DNA of 19,933 nt from Mailhella massiliensis. Its GTDB lineage: Bacteria > Desulfobacterota > Desulfovibrionia > Desulfovibrionales > Desulfovibrionaceae. Shown in pieces: positions 7,207 through 14,807 of the stretch. Position 1 is the first letter of the stretch. Every line of letters starts with the position of its first letter. The DNA lies in contig NZ_DYZA01000207.1 of assembly GCF_020741395.1 (NCBI RefSeq), positions 1-19,933 on the forward strand, read 5' to 3'. The notes beneath the pieces were generated by a model, which was not told where the DNA came from, ran no database searches, and saw only the letters and a program-made list of their open reading frames with translations. A program made the position numbers and the translations under genes.

Positions 7207-8859
7207 CTACTTGCCGAAGCTGCACTTGGGGAAGGTGCATACGGAGCAGGTCAGGCAGTATCCGCCTTCGCCGAGCCGTGCAATTTCGCCGCGGGTGATG
7301 CGGCGGCCCGCCAGAAGCCGGGGCAGGAGCAGGTCGAACACCGTGTTCTTGAAAAAGAGCGCACAGGCCGGGACGCCCATGACCTGCACGTCGCCGGAAG
7401 CGGTGGGGATGCGGCCCACCATGGCCATGGCCCCGGGCAGTACCGGCATGCCGTAGAGCATATCCGTAAGGCCGGCGTCCAGAAGGCCGGGCCGGGTGAC
7501 GTCGCCCGGATCTACCGACATGCCGCCCGTAGTCACGAGAAGGTCCACGCCGCTTTCCAGCATGGTTCTCACTTCCGAGGCGATTTTTACCCTGTCGTCG
7601 GGCACTATGGCGGTGCGCAGAACATCGCAGCCGTACTGCCTGGCCTTTTCGCTCATGACGGGAATGAATTTGTCCTCAATAAGTCCGTTGAACACTTCCG
7701 TGCCCGTGACCAGTATGCCCATGCGTGCGCGGCGCAGGGGCGTGACGGTAAAGAGCGGCTCTTCTCCGAGCACGGAAAGGGCCTGGCCCATGTGCTCCCG
7801 GCTGAGGAAAAGGGGAATGGCCCTTGTCCCGGCAATTTTCTTGCCTTCCTGAACCAGCGTGGCATCCTGCCGGGAAGCGCACATTACCTCGGGCACGAGG
7901 TTGAAGCGTTCCAGCTTTTTTACATTCACGGAAAGGAGGCCGGAACAATCGGCCACGAAATCAATTTTCCCCTCGCGGGGAGGCAAGCTGTAGCGCACAC
8001 CCGGCCCGGCCATGCGTCGGGCAAAGGCTTCGGCAGCTTCGTTCTCATGGGCAGGGGCCCCCTTCGGCGAGGGGGCGGCCCCTTCATCCACAACGGCCAC
8101 GTCGAAGCGGCCTATCTGCTGGAGGCGGCAGAGATCGCCGGGGCTTACCGTCTGCCCTGCGGTGAAGGCGCTGCCCTTGAATTCACCGGGCACGATGCGC
8201 GTCATGTCGTGTGCGAGCACCTTGCCCACGGCATCCTCCGCACGCACGACGCGCACGCCCGTGGAGGAGGCGGCCTCCTTCGGAGGCTGCGTTTGGGCGG
8301 CATAGTAGGTTTCCCCCTGACAGGCTCGGCAGATGGGGCCGTCGGCAGCCGGGTAGCCTTCCCCGCATACGGGGCAGACGGCTACGGCGCCGGTCGGAGC
8401 ATGGCCCAGAAGACCGGCATGCACGGTGACTTCCTCCACGCGGCAGATACTGTCGCCCGCATCTTCTATTTCCAGAAGGAGCTTTTTCTCATCCTGCGCC
8501 TTCTTGGGTTTTTTCTTCATGAGCCAGCTGTAATATTCCGGCCAGGCTTCCAGTTTCTTGAGATCCACGCTGACGCGCACGCCCTTTCCCGTGTATTTGT
8601 CGTACAAGGTGACGGCGTAGCGGCCCAGATTGCGCACCTTGACCCAGTTGTTGCCCATGCTGCACAAAGAAAGGAGCTGCACCGCATCGGGCAGGCATTT
8701 GCGGGTTTCGGAAATGGCCTCGAAGAGCGTGCCTTCCGGCAGATGTTTCTTGGCCAGCGCCACCATGTAGCCGCCGAGCAGAAGGCCGGGTGCGGCGTAG
8801 CCGTGGAAGCGTTCCGCCAGCGACTTGAACTCGTTGAATGTATGGTTGCCTATGTTCAT
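7207..8859 (-). CDS. FmdE domain-zinc ribbon-MoeA-like molybdopterin-binding fusion protein
   Basis: A 550-residue soluble fusion. Residues 1-110 resemble the FmdE domain (named after a formylmethanofuran dehydrogenase-associated protein; Cys55 and Cys66 in CLPDAVQLLSLCS). Residues 162-180 form a C4 zinc ribbon (CPVC then CRAC). Residues 200-525 are a MoeA/MoCF-type region with GILVTGTEVFNG (381-392) and VTTGGMSVDPGD (442-453), the part that binds molybdopterin. The tail has four cysteines (535, 538, 541, 546), possibly another metal site. MoeA inserts molybdate into adenylated molybdopterin; whether this fusion does so, or handles tungsten, is unknown. The start at 8859 is chosen because the FmdE domain begins there; the frame stays open far upstream and no strong ribosome binding site is seen. 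mobA follows and a TunR-like gene is divergent. Confidence 0.85.
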   Translation of the reverse strand: MNIGNHTFNEFKSLAERFHGYAAPGLLLGGYMVALAKKHLPEGTLFEAISETRKCLPDAVQLLSLCSMGNNWVKVRNLGRYAVTLYDKYTGKGVRVSVDLKKLEAWPEYYSWLMKKKPKKAQDEKKLLLEIEDAGDSICRVEEVTVHAGLLGHAPTGAVAVCPVCGEGYPAADGPICRACQGETYYAAQTQPPKEAASSTGVRVVRAEDAVGKVLAHDMTRIVPGEFKGSAFTAGQTVSPGDLCRLQQIGRFDVAVVDEGAAPSPKGAPAHENEAAEAFARRMAGPGVRYSLPPREGKIDFVADCSGLLSVNVKKLERFNLVPEVMCASRQDATLVQEGKKIAGTRAIPLFLSREHMGQALSVLGEEPLFTVTPLRRARMGILVTGTEVFNGLIEDKFIPVMSEKARQYGCDVLRTAIVPDDRVKIASEVRTMLESGVDLLVTTGGMSVDPGDVTRPGLLDAGLTDMLYGMPVLPGAMAMVGRIPTASGDVQVMGVPACALFFKNTVFDLLLPRLLAGRRITRGEIARLGEGGYCLTCSVCTFPKCSFGK

Positions 8860-9180
8860 GATGCATCCGTTTGCATGGCCGCTTTTCTTTTTCAGGAAGC
8901 GGCAGGTTGATGAGGCTCCGGCCCTTTCTTCGGGACTGCGCGAGGGACGGAAAAGCGTACATGCCTTTTGAAACGTGCGGCCTGCCGCAATGCTTTTACG
9001 GCAGGAACGATTCAGGTTCATTATTAAAGGATGGAAGACGCAATTTCCAGTTTCCTTCATCGCCTTCGGGCAGGAAAGGGCAACGGTGCAAAATAGCATG
9101 TTCTGAAAAGGCTCCCAACCGAGTCCTTTTTTCTGGAAAATCGTGATTGCTTCTGATAGCCTCGCGGCCGGAGAGATATT
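8860..9180. promoter_or_regulatory. Divergent regulatory region between the MoeA-like fusion and the TunR-like regulator
   Basis: 320 bases without a gene, more AT-rich than its surroundings near 9010-9170. It contains two perfect 7-base inverted repeats, GCCGCTT/AAGCGGC (8878-8884 with 8897-8903) and CCTGCCG/CGGCAGG (8981-8987 with 8999-9005), either of which might be an operator, and a terminator-like hairpin at 9106-9132. No promoter matched consensus well enough to name. Confidence 0.45.
9106..9132. terminator. Terminator-like hairpin in the leader of the TunR-like gene
   Basis: AAAAGG-CTC pairs with GAG-T-CCTTTT (nine pairs, one bulged T) around CCAACC, and the plus strand continues with six T in all. 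The symmetrical A and T flanks mean it could act in both directions. It lies about 50 bases upstream of the 9181 start, so it may be an attenuator of that gene or an insulator in the divergent region. Confidence 0.4.
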
Positions 9181-10185
9181 ATGCCGGAAAAGAAGGAAAA
9201 CAGTGTCGGGGGAGGCATCCTGGAAGAGAGGGCTCTGAGAGCCTTCCTTCAGGCTTTCTACCGGTGGCATGAAGAGGCTGCCGGACCCATGCAGCAATGT
9301 TCCCGCGGGAGAGTGCTGCTTATCTGCCTGCTCATCCGCTTTGCAGGGCTGCGCCTCGGGGAGGCTCTCGCCGTGGATGATGCGGACGATATCGACAAGG
9401 AAAACGCCGTACTTCATGTACGGGGAAAATGGGAGAGAGTCGTGCCCCTGCCGCGCACCGCGCTGAAGAAAATTCTGGAACTTCGCGACGCTCCCTGCAA
9501 TGTGAGGGAAAAAGGGAGGCTGTGCAGGCTCGACCAGGGATATGTGCGGCGCATTTTCACCCTTCGGGCAAAGGAGGCCGGGCTTTGCAGCGTGAACCCC
9601 ACGGATATACGGAATTTCCGGGAACAGGAACTTCTGCGCCAGGGCGTGCCGCTTTCCACTGTGGAGCTTGTTCTCGGCAGGGGCGGAAGGCGCAGGGCAG
9701 GAGAGCGGGAGCTTCTGCAGTTGAGAGAGTCCTTCCGTCTCTGGGAGGGGTCGCGCCAGGCAGGGCGCCACAACATGGTGAGCGGAAGGCCGTTGCTTGT
9801 CAGAAAAGGAGAATTTTCCTGCCTTGTGCATGTCGTTACCCCTTCTGGTACGGCCTTTGCGGTACGCTGCTCCACGCGCGCCCTTTCCCGCCTCGACATA
9901 CGGGATCTTCAGGAAGTGAGTGTCGTCGTGCGCTCTTTGCAGGTGAAGCTTCTGCCGGGCAGGGAGCGGGAGACAAACTGCTTCCGCGCCCATGTCGTCG
10001 ATATTCTGGAACGCGGTGAAGAGGCCCGGGTCATGGTCAGGCTCGCCGAGGGCGGGCAGGAATTCTGCGCCGTGCTTTCCCGGGACATGCTTGAGAAGCT
10101 TCGCCCTGTGCGGGGGAAGGAAGTCTGGGTGTTCATCCGGCCGGAAGATTTCACCTTCGGCCGGGCTTTTGCCCTCCCGGTTTGA
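9181..10185 (+). CDS. TunR-like molybdate/tungstate-responsive regulator (integrase fold plus TOBE domains)
   Basis: A 334-residue protein joining a tyrosine-recombinase-like domain to a C-terminal Mo/W-binding region. Residues 15-190 keep the integrase core outline: FAGLRLGEAL (54-63, the box I Arg region), then GKWERVVPLP, then TDIRNFREQELLRQGVPLS (141-159), where the usual HxLRH box has lost both His and only Arg144 remains; no catalytic Tyr is apparent. It should bind DNA but not recombine it. Residues 200-334 look like two TOBE/MOP-type modules (about 203-262 and 263-334) that bind oxyanions. This architecture matches TunR, the tungstate-responsive regulator described in Desulfovibrio. 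GGAGAG precedes the ATG. It is divergent from the FmdE-MoeA fusion, an obvious candidate target; that is inference. Confidence 0.8.
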   Translation: MPEKKENSVGGGILEERALRAFLQAFYRWHEEAAGPMQQCSRGRVLLICLLIRFAGLRLGEALAVDDADDIDKENAVLHVRGKWERVVPLPRTALKKILELRDAPCNVREKGRLCRLDQGYVRRIFTLRAKEAGLCSVNPTDIRNFREQELLRQGVPLSTVELVLGRGGRRRAGERELLQLRESFRLWEGSRQAGRHNMVSGRPLLVRKGEFSCLVHVVTPSGTAFAVRCSTRALSRLDIRDLQEVSVVVRSLQVKLLPGRERETNCFRAHVVDILERGEEARVMVRLAEGGQEFCAVLSRDMLEKLRPVRGKEVWVFIRPEDFTFGRAFALPV

Positions 10186-10317
10186 AAAATTTGAAAAAGA
10201 AAAAGGCCTTCACAAGCATGGGGAAACATGGTGCGCTTTCTTCAGGCTGGTCTCATCTGTCGGCTGAGGAGGGCCGGATCCGGAAAGATTTCCCGGTACA
10301 TGTTAGAGTACGAAAGC

Positions 10318-10346
10318 TTGACAGAACAAGAACAAGCGGATATGAG
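10318..10346 (+). promoter_or_regulatory. Near-consensus sigma-70 promoter
   Basis: TTGACA (10318-10323), exactly 17 bases, then TATGAG (10341-10346). The -35 box is perfect and the spacing optimal. It lies 44 bases before the helix-hairpin-helix gene and is the best promoter in the window, suggesting strong constitutive expression of the unit that follows. Confidence 0.75.
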
Positions 10347-10389
10347 AACCAGACAATAATTCCACCTTTACTTTTCAGGAGAACGTGTC

Positions 10390-10683
10390 ATGGATATCAA
10401 GCGCATTCTTGCCTGCTTCGCCGTTGCCGCCCTTTGCTTTACCGGCACCGCCTTCGCCGCTGAAAAAGCCAATCTGAACAGCGCTACTGAAGAAGAGCTC
10501 GCCGCTGATCCCAACATCGGCCCTGATCTCGCCAGGAAGATCGTGGAATACCGCGAGAACGTCGGCGACTTCTCGAGCTATGAAGAACTGAAGGATGTGG
10601 AAGGCGTTACCGACACCAAGATCAAGCAGATCAACGAACACTTCGAGATTGAAGGCGTTGCCAGCTTCGACTGCAACTGCTGA
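10390..10683 (+). CDS. Small secreted helix-hairpin-helix (ComEA-like) protein
   Basis: A 97-residue protein with a clear Sec signal peptide (MDIKRILACFAV, cleavage after about residue 23, AFA). The mature part is almost only one helix-hairpin-helix unit of the ComEA type: NLNSATEEELAADPNIGPDLA followed by VEYRENVGDF and a second hairpin LKDVEGVTDTKIKQI. Such domains bind DNA without sequence specificity, although many small exported copies in proteobacteria have unknown roles. The first hairpin has DPNIGP where LPGIGP is usual. The C-terminus is DCNC, a CxC that could bind metal or form a disulfide. AGGAGA lies seven bases upstream of the ATG. It shares the strong promoter with the secreted UGA-containing protein downstream; codon use in both genes looks like that of highly expressed genes. 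Confidence 0.85.
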   Translation: MDIKRILACFAVAALCFTGTAFAAEKANLNSATEEELAADPNIGPDLARKIVEYRENVGDFSSYEELKDVEGVTDTKIKQINEHFEIEGVASFDCNC

Positions 10684-10693
10684 TCCTTCTTGT

Positions 10694-10715
10694 CCCCTCC
10701 GCTTCTGCGGAGGGG
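10694..10715 (+). terminator. Strong hairpin after the helix-hairpin-helix gene
   Basis: A perfect 9-base-pair stem CCCCTCCGC/GCGGAGGGG with a TTCT loop starts ten bases after the stop. No T run follows directly (CTGAATTTGC), so it may be a leaky terminator or an mRNA-stabilising stem that sets the ratio of the two proteins. Confidence 0.5.
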
Positions 10716-10730
10716 CTGAATTTGCTCTTA

Positions 10731-10827
10731 ACATTCCGGGATTTCATGGGAAATCGTTGTTTCCCGAGAGACTCTGCGGCGGGATGGCGCAGAACGTCCC
10801 CTCGTTTTTGTCCTTGGGCCGGAATGT
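10731..10827 (+). ncRNA. Possible structured leader RNA before the secreted UGA-containing gene
   Basis: A 9-base perfect closing pair, ACATTCCGG (10731-10739) with CCGGAATGT (10819-10827), encloses two further hairpins: GATTTC-ATGG-GAAATC (10741-10756) and TCTGCG/CGCAGA (about 10774-10794). Together they draw a three-way junction ending about 20 bases before the start codon, just upstream of the AAGGAG. An alternative pairing CGAG/CTCG followed by TTTTTG could act as a terminator. It matches no riboswitch I know; the fold is by eye. Confidence 0.35.
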
Positions 10828-10847
10828 ATCATCCTAAGGAGTTCTAT

Positions 10848-12332
10848 ATGAACATGAGTGCTCTCAAGGGCCTCGGCAAGCTGTCTCTTGCTCTGCTGCT
10901 TGCCGCAAGCCTGAACGGAGTAGCTCTGGCTGGAGTGGCCCCTGCCGACGGCAGCGCGGCCATGAAGTCTCCTGCGGGCAACGCCGCCGTGGTGGCCAAA
11001 CTCATCGGTCTTGTGAACAACCGTCACGAAAAGACCATGCTCGGCCTCGAACGCACCATCAACGACGGCATTGTCATTCGTCAGAGCTACATCAAAGACG
11101 GAAAGATTATCATTCCTTCCGAAGGCCTGTACACCACCGCCCGTTCCAGCAACTGGTATCCCTTCGACAATGAACCCATCACCATGGCCGGCGACACCTA
11201 CCGCGTCATCGTGGATCGCTATGTGCGCGATATCGTGCGCGACGTAGTCATGAAGAAGGGCGATATCATCACCAGCAACGCGGACAAGTCCCGCGGCTGG
11301 GAACTTTCCTCCGTGGAAGGCTGGACGACCTATGGCCTGGCTGACGGCAAGGAAGCCGTGTTCAAGGTCGTGAAGACCACCGGCAACTACTACGGTTCCT
11401 CTTTCCCTGTGAAGGTCGGCACCAGCATCACCAATGACGCCGCCGACGGCGGCCTGGTGAAGGGCTCCAGTCAGCCCGTGGGCCATACCGTGCCTGACGA
11501 AACGAATAACCTCTCTCGCTTCGACTACGGGCACAACGTGTCCAGCGTCGGCCGCACCTGGGTCGTTGTGGACAAGATCGACGAAAACAACAATGTTTAT
11601 GTGCGCGAACTTGCCACCGACAGCTGCACCGATATCTACATGTCTCCCGCCAAGCCCGTGGTGGGAACCTACGGCAACAACGACTCCTTCAAGGTCGGCG
11701 ATGCCAGCGTGGCGGTGAAGAACATCGGCAAGGACAGTGTGGAAGTTTCCATTACCGACAAGGCCGGTACCGTCACCACCAAGAAGCTCTACATAGACTC
11801 CAAGAACGCCAAGTGGCTCATGCAGTCCATGGTTGAGCGCGACAAGTGCTATGTGGTATCCAAGGATGGCAAGACTCTTGTCCACCTGAACATCCGCCCC
11901 GGCAATCCGTTCAAGGACGGTAAGGTTGAACTGGTTGCATACTCTGATGTCATCGACGTGCAGAATGGTTCCGACTGGCCTGCTGACCCGCGGTTCCTGA
12001 CACGTCCCGAGACCTGAGCGACCTGCACCTATCCGCACGAAGTCATGATCGCCAACAAGGAACCGATCATACTCGACGGCGGAGCCAACAACGTGTTTGT
12101 TGGTCCTAACAATCAGTTCAAAATCGTTATCGATGAATTTGACGGCAAGACCGTGAAGGCTTGGCATGTCGAGACCGCCAAGGCCAAGACTGACAACCTC
12201 GCGACTCGCGCCCAGGGCAAGAACATTGACCTTGTCGTCGGCAAGGCGTGCCGCTCCACTGTTCACTTCATCAGCCGCTGGTACGGCAAGATGTACGATG
12301 AACATCTGAAGGGCATGGACGTGTTCAAATAG
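10848..12332 (+). CDS. Secreted protein with in-frame UGA: predicted novel selenoprotein with UxxC motif
   Basis: A 494-codon frame beginning with a signal peptide (MNMSALKGLGKLSLALLLAA, cleavage near residue 28) and AAGGAG six bases before the ATG. The frame is broken only by TGA at 12015-12017 (codon 390) and then runs 104 more codons to a TAG, directly followed by a strong terminator. Reading TGA as selenocysteine gives Sec-Ala-Thr-Cys (390-393), a UxxC redox motif, in ETUATCTYPHE. The same window holds Sec-containing selD, so UGA decoding is expected. The part after the TGA has the same composition and codon use as the part before and ends cleanly, unlike a decaying pseudogene. No family is recognised; further Cys occur near the end (KACRST). 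Alternatives: a 389-residue protein ending at TGA, or a nonsense mutation or sequencing error. A canonical SECIS was not found by eye. Expected location is periplasmic. Confidence 0.62.
12015..12070 (+). promoter_or_regulatory. Putative selenocysteine UGA and downstream hairpin
   Basis: TGA at 12015-12017 is followed by a perfect 7-base-pair stem ATGATCG (12045-12051) with CGATCAT (12064-12070), loop of 12 bases with an inner CC/GG pairing. The loop is about 15 bases further from the UGA than in the classic fdhF SECIS and does not begin with G, so this is not canonical. A weaker alternative pairs ATC (12031-12033) with GAT (12047-12049) and places a G second in a 13-base loop. Confidence 0.3.
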
Positions 12333-12340
12333 CATCGGTC

Positions 12341-12375
12341 GGGCACGGGGATTCTGCGGTTCCCGTGCCCTTTTT
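12341..12375 (+). terminator. Rho-independent terminator after the UGA-containing gene
   Basis: An 11-pair stem (12341-12351 with 12360-12370, one G-U) with an 8-base loop runs straight into TTTTT. It starts nine bases after the TAG at 12330-12332, which places the real end of the gene downstream of the TGA and supports read-through of that codon. Confidence 0.92.
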
Positions 12376-12638
12376 CCATCCGCTGAGGCAGGCAGTTGAT
12401 GCCCGCTTCAGCAGAAGGGCCAGGCTGAGGTCTGGCTTTTCTTTCCCATCCATACGCGCAGCGGTGTACTTTTCACCGGCGATACACCCTGAAAGAGGGG
12501 GGGCGGAAGGATTTCTTCCAAGGGGACCCCGGAAGAAGGATTCCCCGCTCCGGGGCGGTCCGGCCCGGGTAACGCGGCGGAAGCGGCGCGTATTTTCAGG
12601 CAGTTTGCTGCCCAACAAGTTCAACAGGCAGGTTCATC
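12376..12638 (+). promoter_or_regulatory. Upstream region of the molybdoenzyme operon
   Basis: 263 bases without a gene. A short hairpin GCCAG/CTGGC followed by TTTTCTTT (about 12419-12444) may be a second terminator. A perfect inverted repeat GGTGTA (12463-12468) and TACACC (12483-12488), 14 bases apart, is a possible operator. No clear promoter was picked. Confidence 0.35.
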
Positions 12639-14795
12639 ATGCCCGACGCTTACTCACGAAGAAATTTTCTTAAGTTGAGTGCGGCTCTGGTCGCAGGGGG
12701 CGCGGCTATCGCCAATCCCTCCCAAGCCCGCGCTATCGGTTACGTTCCCCCCAAAGGCGGTCCTGTGACGGAAGTCAAGGGCTACTGCCCCTTCTGCCAG
12801 GTGCGCTGCACCTATACCGCCCGCGTGCAGGACGGCAAGATCCTGAACATCACCGGCGACAAGGAGAATCACTGGACAGGCGGGGCCATGTGTCCCAAGG
12901 GTATGTCCATCCTTGAGCTCATGGACAGTCCCTTCCGCATCACCGAACCCATGTACCATGAGCCGGACGGAAGCTGGCGCAGGATCAGCTATCAGGAAGC
13001 GGTGGACATGGTGGTGGAACGCATGAAGGCTGTGCGCGACAAGTACGGTGAGAAGGGCGGCAACCGCGTCGCGCTGACCATGCCTTTGTGGGACTGCTTT
13101 GAATCCGAGGTGGCCGCACTCATGACACTGCGCACCGTGGGCTGCGTACAGGCCATGCCTCCCGGGGAAACCTGCGTGTCTACGGCTTCAAACATGCTGG
13201 GCCTCATGCTCGGCGTGAACAGCGGCTCTACTCAGGTGGACGAACTGCCCAAGGCGGAAACCGTCATACTCTGGGGTGCCAACGTCAACGATCTTTACCC
13301 CCCTTATACCCGCTGGCTCAAAGCCGCGCGCGAGGCGGGCACCAAGATCATCTATATTGACCCGCGCAAAACGCGCACCAGCATCTGGTGTGACAATCAG
13401 CTCCGCCCGCAGCCCGGCACCGACGGTGTGCTTGCGCTCGGCGCTATTCACTACATTCTGGAAAAGGGCGCCTATGCTGAAGAGCGGGCCCGTTTCCAGA
13501 TAGAGGACTTCGAGAACCTCGCCCCGCAGACGGAAAAATTCACGCTGGAGCATGTGCAGTCCATCACCGGGCTTTCCCGCGAGGAGCTGGTCGCCTTCTA
13601 TGATACCGTGGCCTCAAGCAGAAAGACCATAGTCTGGATCGGCGGTTCTCTGTCCCGCCAGACCAACGGTATCACCACCGACCGCTCCATTATTCTCATG
13701 CAGGCCCTGCGCGACAACCTCATCGGCGAAGGCAAGGGCATGCTCACCTTCCAGAGCGGCAAGCCCGGCGGCGGCGAGGAGCTGGTGGATCACTATTTCG
13801 GCGAGAACCATACCCCGAAGATGAACTTCCGCCGCCTGCGCATGGCCATGGAAAAGAAGAACCTCGATATTCTTTTCCTGAACTCCAGCTATCGCCGCAA
13901 CCCCGACGCGCTCGGCGTGCGCAAGGCCATACAGAAGGTCCCCTTTGTGGTGCATATGGGCTTTTTCCTGGATGAGGAGTCCGAAGTTTCCACCCTGTTC
14001 ATTCCCGCCACCTTCGGCCCGGAAAGTCAGGGCTGCGGCTACGGCAACGAGAATCAGGTGGCCTGGCGTGAAAAAATCGTGGAGGCTCCCGGTTCCTGCG
14101 TGCCTGCCTGGCAGTTCTATCGCGACATAGGCCTCAAGATGGATCCTGAGCATTATCCCAATTTCAAGGATCCGGAAGAAATATGCCGTATGATGCAGAA
14201 GGAGGTTCCTTCCTGGAAGGGTATCACCATGGAGCGTATGCGTTCCTCCGCCACAGTGACGTGGCCCCTCTATGCCGAGGGCGATGAGGAACGCAAGGGT
14301 ACGGTGTTCACCGAGGGCAAGCTTCTTACCGCTACGGGCAAGATGACTGTGGTGGACAGGGTATTCGGCGGCATCAACCGTTGGGACTACCCCAAGGGGC
14401 ATCCGAAGAGCAAGGACGGCAAGAAGGATTTCCCGCTCATCCTCACCCAGGGCAAGCAGCTCTGGCACTGGCAGCAGACGCTCACCAACTTCGCCCGCTC
14501 CATGGCGCAGTTCTCGAACGGCCGCTTCGTACAGGTCAACCCGAAGACTGCTCAGGAGCTCGGCCTCAAGCAGCGCGACCGCGTGATGCTGGAAACCACC
14601 ATGGGCGGTATCGAAGCCTGGGTGGACATTACGGACAACGTGCTGCCCGGAGCAGTGTTCACCCCGGCCAACTGCTGCCGGACCACGCCGCTTAAGGAAA
14701 ATCAGAGCGAATCCATCTGCGATATCCTCCCGAATTACTGGGACCGCATTTCTGCGCAGCACAACTGCACGGGATGCCGCCTGAGAAAAATATGA
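12639..14795 (+). CDS. Tat-exported molybdopterin oxidoreductase catalytic subunit
   Basis: A 718-residue DMSO-reductase-superfamily enzyme. A twin-arginine signal (SRRNFLKLSAAL, residues 6-17) sends it to the periplasm folded. A [4Fe-4S] site is formed by Cys50, Cys53, Cys57 and Cys85 (CPFCQVRC and CPKG). Later motifs include ILWGANVND, IDPRKTR and the C-terminal cofactor-binding region around QLWHWQQTLTNFARSM. The likely Mo/W ligand is Cys179 in PPGETCVSTAS. Formate dehydrogenases have Sec or Cys followed by His there; here Val follows, so ordinary formate dehydrogenase activity is doubtful although the partner subunits are formate-dehydrogenase-like. The substrate is not identifiable. The ribosome binding site is weak (CAGG). 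First gene of a three-gene operon; it would need bis-MGD made with MobA. Confidence 0.88.
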   Translation: MPDAYSRRNFLKLSAALVAGGAAIANPSQARAIGYVPPKGGPVTEVKGYCPFCQVRCTYTARVQDGKILNITGDKENHWTGGAMCPKGMSILELMDSPFRITEPMYHEPDGSWRRISYQEAVDMVVERMKAVRDKYGEKGGNRVALTMPLWDCFESEVAALMTLRTVGCVQAMPPGETCVSTASNMLGLMLGVNSGSTQVDELPKAETVILWGANVNDLYPPYTRWLKAAREAGTKIIYIDPRKTRTSIWCDNQLRPQPGTDGVLALGAIHYILEKGAYAEERARFQIEDFENLAPQTEKFTLEHVQSITGLSREELVAFYDTVASSRKTIVWIGGSLSRQTNGITTDRSIILMQALRDNLIGEGKGMLTFQSGKPGGGEELVDHYFGENHTPKMNFRRLRMAMEKKNLDILFLNSSYRRNPDALGVRKAIQKVPFVVHMGFFLDEESEVSTLFIPATFGPESQGCGYGNENQVAWREKIVEAPGSCVPAWQFYRDIGLKMDPEHYPNFKDPEEICRMMQKEVPSWKGITMERMRSSATVTWPLYAEGDEERKGTVFTEGKLLTATGKMTVVDRVFGGINRWDYPKGHPKSKDGKKDFPLILTQGKQLWHWQQTLTNFARSMAQFSNGRFVQVNPKTAQELGLKQRDRVMLETTMGGIEAWVDITDNVLPGAVFTPANCCRTTPLKENQSESICDILPNYWDRISAQHNCTGCRLRKI

Positions 14796-14807
14796 TGAGA
14801 GGTCGTC

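Noticed and set aside
8860..9993. N-terminal extension of the FmdE-MoeA frame to 9993
   Set aside because: It would run antisense through the TunR-like gene and has no domain; low-complexity GC-rich open frame only.
10681..10719. Selenocysteine at the TGA ending the helix-hairpin-helix gene (DCNC-Sec)
   Set aside because: Read-through adds only 11 residues before the next TGA, and the following hairpin loop (TTCT) lacks the G expected in a SECIS.
12045..12332. A separate small gene starting at the ATG at 12045
   Set aside because: It is in the same frame as the upstream gene, has no ribosome binding site, and would leave 27 in-frame bases containing the UxxC Cys unexplained. Read-through of the TGA fits better.
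10728..12335. 535-codon minus-strand open frame opposite the secreted protein
   Set aside because: It is rich in His, Gly, Val and Asp as expected of an antisense shadow and has no recognisable domain; the plus strand has signal peptide, ribosome site and terminator.
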